Shown: positions 36,671 to 45,437 of the stretch, in pieces
Numbering within the stretch: the first letter of the stretch is position 1
Layout of the letters: every line of letters begins with the position of its first letter
NCBI GenBank assembly: GCA_031253835.1
Contig: JAIRVP010000043.1
Coordinates: 124,001-188,000 of the forward strand
DNA length: 64,000 bases
Direction: 5' to 3'
From: Burkholderia sp.
GTDB lineage: Bacteria; Pseudomonadota; Gammaproteobacteria; Burkholderiales; Burkholderiaceae
Notes under the pieces: generated by a model
Seen by the model: only the letters and a program-made list of their open reading frames with translations
Database searches by the model: none
What the model was told of the DNA's origin: nothing
Program-made: the position numbers and the translations under genes

Positions 36671-37093
36671 ATGAGCATCGGGCCGGATACCCTCGCCGTC
36701 ACCAAGGAACGCGCCACCATCGTGTGCCGCCAGCGCCGCAGCGTGCTGCTGGTCGCCCGCACGGCGTCGCGCTGGTCGCTGCCGGGCGGCACGATCCGGC
36801 GCGGCGAGACGCCGCTCGAAGCCGCGCAGCGGGAGCTGGCCGAGGAAACGCGGCTGGAAGGGCTCGCGCTCGACTATGCAGTGCAGTTCGGCGGGCTGAC
36901 GAAGCTTCATCACGTGTTCGTGGCCGAGGTGCCGGCGCACCTGACGCCACGCGCGAGCAACGAGATCGCCCGCTGCAAGTGGTTCACCGTCGACCGGCTC
37001 GACACGCTCCATGCGAGCGTGCCGACGCGCAAGATCATCGAGCTGCTGCGTCTCGACTGTTTTTCGGCGATCGTCAACGGCCCGCTTCGTTGA
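36671..37093 (+). CDS. Nudix hydrolase
   Basis: A 140-aa pyrophosphohydrolase. The Nudix box runs from Gly40 (Gly-x5-Glu46-x7-Arg54-Glu-Leu-x-Glu-Glu59), with the metal-binding Glu residues present. The usual glycine before the last hydrophobic residue is replaced by Arg61. The frame is open upstream, but the ATG at 36671 begins the fold. The substrate is unknown; many small members clean up damaged nucleotides. Confidence 0.85.
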   Translation: MSIGPDTLAVTKERATIVCRQRRSVLLVARTASRWSLPGGTIRRGETPLEAAQRELAEETRLEGLALDYAVQFGGLTKLHHVFVAEVPAHLTPRASNEIARCKWFTVDRLDTLHASVPTRKIIELLRLDCFSAIVNGPLR

Positions 37094-37114
37094 CGGCGGT
37101 GCGGCCCGCACCGG

Positions 37115-37441
37115 TCACGCGTGCAGGAACGGGCCGGCCTTGCGTTCGAGCAGCGCGACGAGTTCGGGCTGCATGAACGCGTAGCGGTCGGGAATGTCGA
37201 GGCAGACGATCTTCTTGCCGTTCAGATGCGCGCCGAACAGCGTCGTCAGCCTTGCCTTGTGCGCGCGCTCCATCACGAACACGATATCGGCCCAGTCGAG
37301 CTGCTCGGCCGACAGGCGCGCGTCCGCATCGGGCGCGAGGCCCGCGGAGTCGGTTTCGACGCCGGGCCATGCGGCGAACACCGCTTCGGCCGTCGGGCTG
37401 CGCAGCCGGTTGCGGCTGCAGATGAACAGTGCCCGTGTCAT
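37115..37441 (-). CDS. Low-molecular-weight protein tyrosine phosphatase-like protein
   Basis: A 108-aa compact member of the family (usual length about 150). The phosphate loop is Cys8-x5-Arg14-Ser (Cys-Ser-Arg-Asn-Arg-Leu-Arg-Ser) at the very N terminus, and the general-acid region reads Asp-Ile-Pro-Asp-Arg-Tyr near residue 90. Both catalytic elements are intact although the protein is short. It follows the DUF1993 gene on the same strand with a 31-bp gap. Confidence 0.8.
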   Translation of the reverse strand: MTRALFICSRNRLRSPTAEAVFAAWPGVETDSAGLAPDADARLSAEQLDWADIVFVMERAHKARLTTLFGAHLNGKKIVCLDIPDRYAFMQPELVALLERKAGPFLHA

Positions 37442-37472
37442 GTCGCTTCGCGGTCGCCCGAGGGTTGCCCGC

Positions 37473-38045
37473 TTACCCTTGCGGAATCGTGCCGGGCCGT
37501 ACGTACGCGAGCATGTGCGGCACGTAGTCGGCCTTGCCGAGCTCGACGCCGTGGTGGCGCAGGATCGCGTATGCGGCGATCGCATGGAAGTAGAACTGCG
37601 GCAGCGCCCAGTCGCGTGCGTACTGTTCGCCGGTCATGTCGAACGCGATCCCGTTCGGCAGTTCGAGGGCGATCGGCAGCGCCGCGCCGCCATCGAGCGC
37701 ATCGGGCGCGAGTTCGCCGAGAAACGCCAGCGTGCCCGCGACGATCGCCTGCGCGTCGCCCGGCGTGCCGGGCTGCGCATCCGCGTTCCATCCGGCTTCG
37801 CGCAACGAAAGCAGCGCAGCCGGCAGCGTTTCGCCGCGCAGCCGGTAGACGGGCTCCATCGCCTGAAAACACGAGAAACGCACCTGGGCGGCGAGCGGAT
37901 ACATGTCGGGGGCGAGCTTCAGCGTCATCATCGCATCGGGCTCGGCGCCCGCGGCCTGCCGGTGCGCGACGGCCTTGTCGAGCCAAGCGGACAGCGCGCG
38001 CAGCATTTGCGAATACGTCGGAACGAGCAGTTGGGTCGGTGACAC
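37473..38045 (-). CDS. DUF1993 family protein
   Basis: A 190-aa cytosolic protein of the DUF1993 group (DinB-like helical bundle). Recognised by Tyr-Ser-Gln-Met-Leu-Arg-Ala-Leu-Ser near the N terminus, Leu-Ala-Pro-Asp-Met-Tyr-Pro-Leu-Ala-Ala-Gln-Val, and the C-terminal Phe-Tyr-Phe-His-Ala-Ile-Ala-Ala-Tyr-Ala-Ile-Leu-Arg. Function is not established. Confidence 0.83.
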   Translation of the reverse strand: MSPTQLLVPTYSQMLRALSAWLDKAVAHRQAAGAEPDAMMTLKLAPDMYPLAAQVRFSCFQAMEPVYRLRGETLPAALLSLREAGWNADAQPGTPGDAQAIVAGTLAFLGELAPDALDGGAALPIALELPNGIAFDMTGEQYARDWALPQFYFHAIAAYAILRHHGVELGKADYVPHMLAYVRPGTIPQG

Positions 38046-38132
38046 GCGTGCCCCCTGTCTTGTGAGGTTCGTGCACGATAACAGCGTCGGCGGAAAACCG
38101 CATCCCGGCCCGGCCGCCGAAACGCGCCGTGA

Positions 38133-38585
38133 TTACGGCTTGCCGTGACGCGCCAGAAACCGGTCGAGCTGCGACGCAAATGCCTTGCCGTCGCGCGCGC
38201 TGAACGGCGCCGGCCCGCCCGTGTCGATGCCCGCGCTGCGCAACTGGTCCATCATCGCGCGGGTCGACAGGCGTTCCTCGATGTTCTCGCGGCTGAACCA
38301 GTTGCCGCGCGGGTCGAGCGCATGCGCGCCCTTGTCGAGGACGGCGGCGGCCAGCGGGATGTCGGCCGTGATTACGAGATCGCCGGCCTCGACCAGCTCG
38401 ACGATGCGCGCATCGGCCACGTCGAAGCCGGCCGGCACCTGCACGGCCTTGATGAACGGCGACGGCGGTGTGCGCAGGAACTGGTTCGCGACCAGCGTCA
38501 CGCAGATTTCGGCACGACGCGCGGCGCGAAACAACATGTCCTTGATGACGGCGGGACACGCATCGGCATCGACCAGTACTTGCAT
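38133..38585 (-). CDS. YaiI/YqxD family protein (UPF0178)
   Basis: A 150-aa protein with a PIN-like N terminus (Val-Asp-Ala-Asp-Ala-Cys-Pro). The family-defining Asp-Ile-Pro-Leu-Ala and Asp-Pro-Arg-Gly motifs and the Gly-Gly-Pro-Ala-Pro-Phe segment are present. Acidic residues are placed as in nucleases, but no activity is established for the family. Confidence 0.88.
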   Translation of the reverse strand: MQVLVDADACPAVIKDMLFRAARRAEICVTLVANQFLRTPPSPFIKAVQVPAGFDVADARIVELVEAGDLVITADIPLAAAVLDKGAHALDPRGNWFSRENIEERLSTRAMMDQLRSAGIDTGGPAPFSARDGKAFASQLDRFLARHGKP

Positions 38586-38640
38586 GGCGGGTTTTTCCAG
38601 TGAGCAGAAGCGGCGATCATAGCGCACCGCCGGCCGGCCA

Positions 38641-39324
38641 TCAGCCCGCGAGATCCGTGCGCAGCGTGTCGGCCGTCATCCATTGCGCGCCCCATGCGGC
38701 GGCGAGCCGCGCGCCCTGCCCGATCCGCACGGCCGCATCGTCGAAGTCGACGAACACGACGTGATCGGCCGCCGCGGGTTTCGCCGGCGTCTCGCGCGTG
38801 CGCCCGTCGGACAGCACCCACAGCCAGCGCTGCTTGCCGGGCGCGCGCCGCGCATCGCGTGCGAGCATCTGTGCGGCGGCCGCGATGCCGTCCGCGAGCG
38901 GCGTGCCGCCGCCGCCGTCGACCGGTTCGAGCCAGCGTGCATTCCACCAGCGCGGCACGGCCGGGCCGAAACGCCGCGCGGCGCCTTGCCCGCCGAAGCA
39001 GATCAGCGCGGTTTCGACACGGTCGCGCGCGGCCTGGTCGAAATACGCGACGATCAGCCCCTTCGCGAGCGCGAGCCGGTCGTGCGCCAGCATCGACGCC
39101 GAACAGTCGAGCACGAAGCAATGCAGCGCGTGCGGCGTGCCCGCGCGTTTCCGGAAGCGCACGTGCTCGTGACGCAGCGGGCCGCCGCGTTTCGCGGCGA
39201 GCGTCGCCGGCCACGCAACGGCCGTGCCGGCGCGTGCCGTGCCCGGTACGCGCGCGGCTGCGCCTGTCTGCCATCGAGGACCGCGAACGGCGTTCGCGGC
39301 GGCACCGGCTCGATGGCTCAGCGT
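38641..39324 (-). CDS. chlD: VWA part of the cobalt chelatase ChlD, readable by -1 frameshift from chlI
   Basis: An open segment of 227 codons in the -1 frame relative to chlI, reaching from the slippery site to a stop at 38641. It encodes a linker, the conserved pre-VWA stretch (Trp-Pro-Ala-Thr-Leu-Ala-Ala-Lys-Arg-Gly) and a von Willebrand A domain with an intact metal site (Asp-Cys-Ser-Ala-Ser, Asp430 of the 584-aa fusion). ATG is absent ahead of the conserved region; the first GTG (39162) lies after it and would truncate the domain. The VWA subunit partners CobN and the AAA+ ring for cobalt insertion. Confidence 0.85.
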   Translation of the reverse strand, partial: TLSHRAGAAANAVRGPRWQTGAAARVPGTARAGTAVAWPATLAAKRGGPLRHEHVRFRKRAGTPHALHCFVLDCSASMLAHDRLALAKGLIVAYFDQAARDRVETALICFGGQGAARRFGPAVPRWWNARWLEPVDGGGGTPLADGIAAAAQMLARDARRAPGKQRWLWVLSDGRTRETPAKPAAADHVVFVDFDDAAVRIGQGARLAAAWGAQWMTADTLRTDLAG

Positions 39325-39332
39325 TTTTTTAG
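39270..39332 (-). promoter_or_regulatory. Programmed -1 frameshift signal at the chlI/chlD junction
   Basis: On the minus strand the chlI frame reads CTA-AAA-AAA-CGC-TGA. The A-AAA-AAA heptamer is at 39330-39324. Six bases later begins a 9-bp perfect stem, GCCATCGAG (39317-39309) with CTCGATGGC (39278-39270). Inside it an 8-bp hairpin CCGCGAAC/GTTCGCGG (39299-39281) closes on three bases. Slippery site, 6-nt spacer, structure and adjacent zero-frame stop match bacterial -1 frameshift cassettes. Confidence 0.8.
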
Positions 39333-40394
39333 CGGCAGCGGCAGCACGCCTTTGACTTCGCGCAGCCCGGCCGGCTCGGGCGGCAAGTAGCCCCAGTCGC
39401 CCTGGGATGCCGATGCGTCGCCCTGTGGCTCGCCCTGCCGGTGGTCGGGCCGCTGGCGCGCATCCGGCGGCGAACGATCGCCGCGTTCGTCACCGTGTTG
39501 CGACGATCCGTGCGACGGCGGCGCACCCGCATGGCGCCGGTGCCGCAGCACCGCTTCCGCCACACGCTCCACCTGCGACACCGTCACGGCATCGGCCTGC
39601 TCCAGCGCGGCCAGTGCGCGCGCGGCGCGCAGCATCACGAGATCGGCGCGCAGCCCGTCGACGGCCGCGTCGATGCACAGCGCGCTGACGCGCGCATGGA
39701 CTGCATCGTCGAAATCGAGTGCCGCCAGCCGCGCACGTGCCGCATGAATCCGGTCGCCGAGTTCGCGCTGGGCGAGCGCATGGCGCGCACGGAATGCGTC
39801 CGGATCGAGATCGAACGCGAGCCGCGCCTTCACGATCCGCTCGCGCTGCGCGGCGTCGAAGCAGTTCTCCAGTTCGACCATCAACCCGAAGCGGTCGAGC
39901 AACTGCGGGCGCAGTTCGCCTTCCTCCGGATTCATCGTGCCGACCAGTACGAAGCGTGCATCGTGCGCGTGCGACACGCCATCGCGCTCGACGATGTTCA
40001 CGCCGCTCGCGGCGACGTCCAGCAGCGTATCGACGAGTCCGTCGGCGAGCAGGTTCACTTCGTCGACGTACAGCACGCCGAGGTGCGCACGCGCGAGCAG
40101 GCCCGGCCGGAAGCGCACGCCGTTCTCGGCCAGCGCATGCGCGAGATCGAGCGTGCCCGTCACCTGCTCGTCGCTCGCCGACAGCGGCAGCGTGACGAAC
40201 TGGCCTTCCGGCAACAGCTCCGCGAGGCCGCGCGCGGCGGTCGATTTCGCGGTGCCGCGCGGGCCGCTCACGAGCACGCCGCCCAGCGACGGGTCGATCG
40301 CGGCGAGCAGCAGCGCCTGCTGCAGCGCGTCCTGCGCGACGAGCGCCGCAAACGGAAAGACCGCGCGCGCGCGGTGCATCGTCGGATCGGTCAT
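39318..40394 (-). CDS. chlI: Cobalt/magnesium chelatase AAA+ subunit
   Basis: A 358-aa ATPase. Walker A is at residues 44-52 (Gly-Pro-Arg-Gly-Thr-Ala-Lys-Ser-Thr) and Walker B at 108-112 (Leu-Tyr-Val-Asp-Glu), with sensor Asn in Gly-Thr-Met-Asn-Pro-Glu-Glu-Gly-Glu-Leu. The C-terminal 40 residues form a polar Gln/Asp/Ser/Pro-rich linker like that joining AAA+ and VWA parts in ChlD. It ends Leu-Lys-Lys-Arg at the slippery site. The ATG overlaps the cobN stop (ATGA, 40391-40394), so both are coupled and lie under the same riboswitch. Confidence 0.9.
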   Translation of the reverse strand: MTDPTMHRARAVFPFAALVAQDALQQALLLAAIDPSLGGVLVSGPRGTAKSTAARGLAELLPEGQFVTLPLSASDEQVTGTLDLAHALAENGVRFRPGLLARAHLGVLYVDEVNLLADGLVDTLLDVAASGVNIVERDGVSHAHDARFVLVGTMNPEEGELRPQLLDRFGLMVELENCFDAAQRERIVKARLAFDLDPDAFRARHALAQRELGDRIHAARARLAALDFDDAVHARVSALCIDAAVDGLRADLVMLRAARALAALEQADAVTVSQVERVAEAVLRHRRHAGAPPSHGSSQHGDERGDRSPPDARQRPDHRQGEPQGDASASQGDWGYLPPEPAGLREVKGVLPLPLKKR

Positions 40395-43300
40395 CGCCGT
40401 CCCCCTTCCTGGAGTTGTTCGCTCGCGAGCCAGACCGCTTCGATCCGCTCGCGATAGTCGCCCGGCTGCTGCCACAGGCTGCGCTGCATCGCCTCGACGA
40501 AGCGTTCGCAGATGCCGTGCAGCGCCTTCGGGTTGTGCCGTTCGAGGAATGCGCGGGTGGCGTCGTCGAACAGGTACGCGTCGGCGACGAGCGCGTACTG
40601 GTGATCGGACAGCACGCGCGCGGTCGCGTCATAGCCGTACAGGTAGTCGACGGTCGCGGCCAGCTCGGCCGCGCCCTTGTAGCCGTGACGCTTTACGCCG
40701 TCGAGCCATTTCGGATTGACGACGCGCGAACGGATCACGCGCGCGATTTCCTCGCGCAGCGTGCGCATCTTCGGCGCGACCGGATTCGCATGGTCGCCGT
40801 GGTAGATGCTCGGCTGCTGGCCGGACAGGTGCCGCACGGCCGCCGTCATCCCGCCCTGGAACTGGTAGTAGTCGTTCGAATCGAGGATGTCGTGCTCGCG
40901 GCTGTCCTGGTTCTGCACGACGACGTCGATCGTCGCGAGCCGCTCGCCGAACACGTCGGCGGCCGCATCGCCCGCGCTGTTCTGCGCATACGCATGACCG
41001 CCCCACTGGCGGTACGCCTCGGCAAGATCGGCGTCGGTCTGCCAGCGGCGCTGGTCGATCAGGTCCTGCAGGCCCGCGCCGTAGCTGCCGGGCCGCGCGC
41101 CGAACACGCGCCAGCCGGCGCGGCGCCGCGCGTCGTCCGGCGCCACGCCCTGCGCGACCCATTTCGCGCGTTCGCGCTCGATGCGCGCGCGGACCGGGTT
41201 CAGTTCCTCGGGTTCGTCGAGCGCGGCGACGGCCTGCACGGCCGCGTCGAACAGGTGCATCAGGTTCGGGAACGCATCGCGGAAGAAGCCCGACACGCGC
41301 AGCGTCACGTCGATGCGCGGCCGGTCGAAGATCTCGATCGGCAGGATCTCGAAGTCGGTCACGCGATGGCTGCCGTGCGCCCATTTCGGCCGCACGCCGA
41401 GCAGCGCGAACGCCTGCGCGATGTCGTCGCCGCCCGTGCGCATCGTCGCCGTGCCCCATACCGACAGGCCGATCGCACGCGGATAGTCGCCATGATCCTG
41501 CAGATGGCGTTCGATCAGCTGCTGCGCGGATTTCAGGCCGAGCGACCAGGCGGCCTGCGTCGGCACCGCACGCGTGTCGACCGAGTAGAAGTTGCGGCCG
41601 GTCGGCAGCACGTCGGGACGGCCGCGCGACGGCGAGCCGCTCGGCCCCGGCGGCACGAAACGGCCGTCGAGCCCGCGCAATAGCTGGCGCATTTCCTCGC
41701 CGCCGCACGCATCGAGCGCGGGCAGCAGCGTCGCGCGAACGCGCTCGATCACCGCGAGCGTGTGCGGCCATTCGCCGGGCGGTGTCGAGTCGGTTGCGGT
41801 AGCGTCGCCGTCGGCCGCGCACAGCCCGTCCAGCCATTGCTGCGCGAGCCGTTCGAGCCGCTCGCGCGTATCGCCCGCATGACGCCACGGCGACGCGTCG
41901 AGCGCCTGCAGGATCGCCGGGCGCGGGCCGCCCCACGGCGCGGCCCAGTCGGCCGACAGCGGATCGAAGTCATCGCCGAGCGCGAGGTCGCGCGCGAGCG
42001 CGCCGATCAGCCCCGCCCGCGCGCCCTTGCCGTCGCCGACCGGAAAGCGCGCGAGCGCGAGCAGCGTGTCGCGACGCTGGCGATCGGCCGGGGACGCACC
42101 GAACACGTGCAGCCCGTCGCGGATCTGCGCTTCCTTCAGTTCGCACAGCCATGCGTCGACGCGCGTCAGCAGCGCGTCCTCGTCGCCCGTATCGCGCGGC
42201 GGCGACACGCTCAGTTCGTCATGCAGACGATGTTCGGCGATTGTCGCGAGGATCGTCTTGCGCAGCAGCTTCGCGCGCCGCGCATCGACCATCAGCGCTT
42301 CGTAGTATTCGTCGACCTGCCGCTCGAGGTCCTGCAGCGGGCCATAGTTTTCCGCGCGCGTGAGCGGCGGCATCAGGTGATCGATAATCACGGCCTGTGC
42401 GCGGCGCTTCGCCTGGCTGCCCTCGCCCGGATCGTTGACGATGAACGGATACAGGTGCGGCAGCGGCCCGAGCGTCAGGTCGGGCCAGCACGCGTCGGAC
42501 AGCGCGACGCTCTTGCCCGGCAGCCATTCGAGGTTGCCGTGCTTGCCGAGATGGATGACCGCGTCGATGCGATACGCATCGCGCAGCCAGAAATAGAACG
42601 CGAGATACGCGTGCGGCGGCACGAGATCCGCATCGTGGTAGCTCGCGTAGTCGTTCTCGCCGCGCGAGCGCGACGGCTGGATGCCGACGAACACGTTGCC
42701 CGCGCGCCAGCCGGCGATCGTGAAACGGCCGTGCCGCAGCGTCGGGTCGGCTTCGGGCGGCCCCCAGCGTGCGGTCAGCGCGTCACGCACGGCCGCCGGC
42801 AGCCGCGCGAAGCGCGCGACGTAGTCGGCCAGCGGAAAGCTCTGGAACGCCGGTCGCAAGGCATGCACGGCCGCGTCGTTGGTCACGCCTTCGGTGAGCC
42901 GCGCGATCAGCGCGTCGCCGTCGGGCGGCAGGTCGGCCACCGCGTAACCGGCGTCGCGCAGCGCCGCAAGCACGCGCAGCGCGGACGCCGGCGTGTCGAG
43001 CCCGACGCCGTTGCCGATCCGCCCTTCGCTTTGCGGATAGTTCGCGAGGATCAGCGCGACGCGCTTGTCGGCGTTGTCGAGCGTGCGCAGCCGGCACCAG
43101 CCGCGCGCGAGCGCCGCGACGAACGCGATCCGCTCGGCGTCCGGCTGGTAGCGCACGACGTCGACCTCGGTATGCGGGCAGCGATACGCAAGCCCCTTGA
43201 AGCTCACCGCGCGCGTGACGATGCGCCCGTCGACTTCGGGCAGCGCGATATGCATCGCGATGTCGCGCGCATGCAGGCCCTGGTTGTCGGCCACCCACGC

Positions 43301-44200
43301 GTCGCGATTGCCGCCGGACAGGATCACCTGCAGCACCGGCGCGTCGCCGGCGAGCACGTCGTGTTCGGGGCTGTCGATCGCGCCGGCCGCGAACGCGGTC
43401 GTGTTCAGCACGAGCGCGACGCCGTGCGTGTCGCAGAGCTGCGTGATGACCTCGCGGCTCACCGCGTCCTTCAGCGACGTCACCGCGATCGGCAGCGGAT
43501 TCAGCCCTTCGTCGATCAGTGCGTCGGCCAGCGCGTCGAACACGGCCGTGTTCGCGGCCTGCCAGTGCGCGCGATAGAACAGGATCGCGACGACGGGTGC
43601 GCCGGGTGCCCAGCGCGGCCGCCAGTCGTCGACGCTCGCGCGGTCGCGCGCCGGGTGATACAGCGCCGCGGCCGGCAGCGGGCGCGGCAGCTCGGGCTCG
43701 TCGCCGAACCCGAGCGTGTGGAAGGCGATGCTGCGCAGCAGCGCGTCGGCGTTGTGCACGCCGCCCTCGCGCAGATAGCGCCACCACAGCCGGCACAGAT
43801 CCGGCGTGACGGTGCTCTTCGCGACGAGGTTCGGATCTTCCTGCAGGTCGCCCGAGAACATCGCGAGCTGCTGCCCGCGCTTCGACGCGAGCGACACGGC
43901 CTGCTCGATCCCGTACGGCCAGTACGCTTCGCCGCCGAGATGATCGATCACGACCGTCTTCGCGTGGCGCAGCACGTCGTCGACGTAGAAATCGACGGAC
44001 GCCGGCTGGCGCAGGAACGTGACGTTCGCGAGCCGCACGCTCGGGAATCCGGCCGGCAGCAGCGGCACGACGCTCGCGAGCAGCGACAGCGTCGTGTCCG
44101 CCGAACTGAGGATCACGATGTCGGCCGGCTGCTGGTCGATCCGGACGACGCCCTGCGTATCGTCGACGAAGCCGCCCGGCGTGGTGCGCAGCAGATGCAT
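40391..44200 (-). CDS. cobN: Cobaltochelatase large subunit
   Basis: A 1269-aa protein, the usual CobN length, homologous to magnesium chelatase subunit H. It binds the corrin substrate and inserts cobalt with ATP hydrolysed by the partner subunits. Recognised by Leu-Ala-Asn-Tyr-Pro-Gln-Ser-Glu-Gly-Arg-Ile-Gly-Asn-Gly, His-Leu-Gly-Lys-His-Gly-Asn-Leu-Glu-Trp-Leu-Pro-Gly-Lys, and a C-terminal Trp-Leu-Asp-Gly-Val-Lys-Arg-His-Gly-Tyr. It follows cobW by six bases. Confidence 0.96.
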   Translation of the reverse strand: MHLLRTTPGGFVDDTQGVVRIDQQPADIVILSSADTTLSLLASVVPLLPAGFPSVRLANVTFLRQPASVDFYVDDVLRHAKTVVIDHLGGEAYWPYGIEQAVSLASKRGQQLAMFSGDLQEDPNLVAKSTVTPDLCRLWWRYLREGGVHNADALLRSIAFHTLGFGDEPELPRPLPAAALYHPARDRASVDDWRPRWAPGAPVVAILFYRAHWQAANTAVFDALADALIDEGLNPLPIAVTSLKDAVSREVITQLCDTHGVALVLNTTAFAAGAIDSPEHDVLAGDAPVLQVILSGGNRDAWVADNQGLHARDIAMHIALPEVDGRIVTRAVSFKGLAYRCPHTEVDVVRYQPDAERIAFVAALARGWCRLRTLDNADKRVALILANYPQSEGRIGNGVGLDTPASALRVLAALRDAGYAVADLPPDGDALIARLTEGVTNDAAVHALRPAFQSFPLADYVARFARLPAAVRDALTARWGPPEADPTLRHGRFTIAGWRAGNVFVGIQPSRSRGENDYASYHDADLVPPHAYLAFYFWLRDAYRIDAVIHLGKHGNLEWLPGKSVALSDACWPDLTLGPLPHLYPFIVNDPGEGSQAKRRAQAVIIDHLMPPLTRAENYGPLQDLERQVDEYYEALMVDARRAKLLRKTILATIAEHRLHDELSVSPPRDTGDEDALLTRVDAWLCELKEAQIRDGLHVFGASPADRQRRDTLLALARFPVGDGKGARAGLIGALARDLALGDDFDPLSADWAAPWGGPRPAILQALDASPWRHAGDTRERLERLAQQWLDGLCAADGDATATDSTPPGEWPHTLAVIERVRATLLPALDACGGEEMRQLLRGLDGRFVPPGPSGSPSRGRPDVLPTGRNFYSVDTRAVPTQAAWSLGLKSAQQLIERHLQDHGDYPRAIGLSVWGTATMRTGGDDIAQAFALLGVRPKWAHGSHRVTDFEILPIEIFDRPRIDVTLRVSGFFRDAFPNLMHLFDAAVQAVAALDEPEELNPVRARIERERAKWVAQGVAPDDARRRAGWRVFGARPGSYGAGLQDLIDQRRWQTDADLAEAYRQWGGHAYAQNSAGDAAADVFGERLATIDVVVQNQDSREHDILDSNDYYQFQGGMTAAVRHLSGQQPSIYHGDHANPVAPKMRTLREEIARVIRSRVVNPKWLDGVKRHGYKGAAELAATVDYLYGYDATARVLSDHQYALVADAYLFDDATRAFLERHNPKALHGICERFVEAMQRSLWQQPGDYRERIEAVWLASEQLQEGGRR

Positions 44201-44206
44201 CGTGCG

Positions 44207-45295
44207 TTACGCCTGTTGCAGTTCGGCCGCGCACGCGGCGTCGAACGCGCGTTGCAGCGCGGCTGCGTCGAGCGCTTCGCCGATCAGCACGAAGCGGCTC
44301 GCGCGCGTTTCGCCGTCCTGCCAGCGACGGTCGAAATAGCTGTCGAAGCGGCGGCCGACACCCTGGATCACGAGCCGCATCGGCGCGCCGGGCAGCGCGG
44401 CGAAACCCTTCGCGCGGTAGATCGTGTGCGCTTCGACGACGCGCTGCAGCGCGGCGATCGTCGCTTCGCGCGTGCCGGCGTCGCCCGACACGACCACCGA
44501 GTCGAAATCGTCGTGATGGTGATCGTGATCGCCGTCGTCGGCCGAGCCGTGATGGTCGTGACGCAGGTGGATCGTGTCTTCCGATGCCGATTCGAGGCCG
44601 AGCAGCATCGCGAGGTCGAGCTCGCCGCGCGTCGCGCGCACGATCTTCACCTGCGGCGGGATCTCGTCGCGGATCGCGGTTTCGATCTGCGCAAATTCCG
44701 CCTCGCCGACGAGATCGGCCTTGTTCACGATCACGAGATCGGCGGACGACAGCTGATCGGCGAACAGTTCGTGCAGCGGCGATTCGTGGTCGAGGTTCGG
44801 ATCGGCGCGGCGCTGCGCGTCGACGGCCTGCGGGTTTTCCGCGAACTGGCCGCTCGCGGCGGCCGGCCCGTCGACGACGGTCACGACCGCGTCGACCGTG
44901 AAGCTGTTGCGGATCGTCGGCCAGTTGAACGCCTGCACGAGCGGCTTCGGCAGCGCGAGGCCCGACGTCTCGATCAGCACGTGATCGATGTCCGCGCGGC
45001 GCTCGACGAGCGCTTCCATCACCGGATAGAACTCTTCCTGCACGGTGCAGCACAGGCAGCCGTTCGCGAGTTCGTACAGCTGGCCCGCCGCTTCGCCCTG
45101 CGCACCGTCGGCATCCTCGCAGCCGATCCCGCAGCCCTTGAGGATCTCGCCGTCGATGCCGAGCTCGCCGAATTCGTTGACGATCACCGCGATGCGGCGG
45201 CCTTCGGCGTGCTGCAGGATATGGCGCATCAGCGTCGTCTTGCCGCTGCCGAGAAAGCCCGTGACGATCGTGACGGGAAGCTTGCGTAGGGTCAT
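44207..45295 (-). CDS. cobW: CobW-type G3E GTPase metallochaperone
   Basis: A 362-aa GTPase thought to deliver Co(II) to the chelatase. The P-loop is at residues 13-21 (Gly-Phe-Leu-Gly-Ser-Gly-Lys-Thr-Thr), the metal site is Asn-Gly-Cys-Leu-Cys-Cys-Thr, and the guanine motif is Asn-Lys-Ala-Asp. A His/Asp-rich loop near residues 243-262 (Asp-His-Asp-His-His-His-Asp-Asp) should bind metal too, followed by the CobW C-terminal domain. It is the main first gene of the riboswitch-controlled operon, directly before cobN. Confidence 0.95.
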   Translation of the reverse strand: MTLRKLPVTIVTGFLGSGKTTLMRHILQHAEGRRIAVIVNEFGELGIDGEILKGCGIGCEDADGAQGEAAGQLYELANGCLCCTVQEEFYPVMEALVERRADIDHVLIETSGLALPKPLVQAFNWPTIRNSFTVDAVVTVVDGPAAASGQFAENPQAVDAQRRADPNLDHESPLHELFADQLSSADLVIVNKADLVGEAEFAQIETAIRDEIPPQVKIVRATRGELDLAMLLGLESASEDTIHLRHDHHGSADDGDHDHHHDDFDSVVVSGDAGTREATIAALQRVVEAHTIYRAKGFAALPGAPMRLVIQGVGRRFDSYFDRRWQDGETRASRFVLIGEALDAAALQRAFDAACAAELQQA

Positions 45296-45320
45296 GGTAG
45301 GTCCGGTGTCGAAGAGGGAA

Positions 45321-45437
45321 TCAGGACGGGATCGTCGCGCCGGTGGCGGCGTGGCAGTTCATCGGGTGAAGCGCAGGAAGATCGCCGCGTGATCCGCGCG
45401 GACAGCCGCACGACGGGCGGAACAGCGAATCGGACAT
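45321..45437 (-). CDS. 38-aa Cys/His small ORF between riboswitch and cobW
   Basis: The ATG at 45437 is preceded by AAGGA eight bases upstream, and the frame ends with TGA at 45321, 25 bp before cobW. The product has Ser-Cys-Gly-Cys-Pro and Met-Asn-Cys-His, i.e. three cysteines and a histidine placed like a small metal site. It is the first open frame after the riboswitch, so it would be co-regulated with cobW-cobN. No known family is recognised. Confidence 0.6.
   Translation of the reverse strand: MSDSLFRPSCGCPRGSRGDLPALHPMNCHAATGATIPS

Noticed and set aside
38641-39162. VWA gene as an independent CDS starting at GTG 39162
   Set aside because: That start would cut off a conserved pre-VWA segment that is open and continuous with the -1 frame of chlI. 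The frameshift model explains the arrangement better, although internal initiation cannot be fully excluded.
41762-45289. A 1175-aa plus-strand open frame over cobN and cobW
   Set aside because: It is the opposite strand of two well-defined genes. The translation is low-complexity Arg/Val/Asp/His repeats from GC-rich codon bias.
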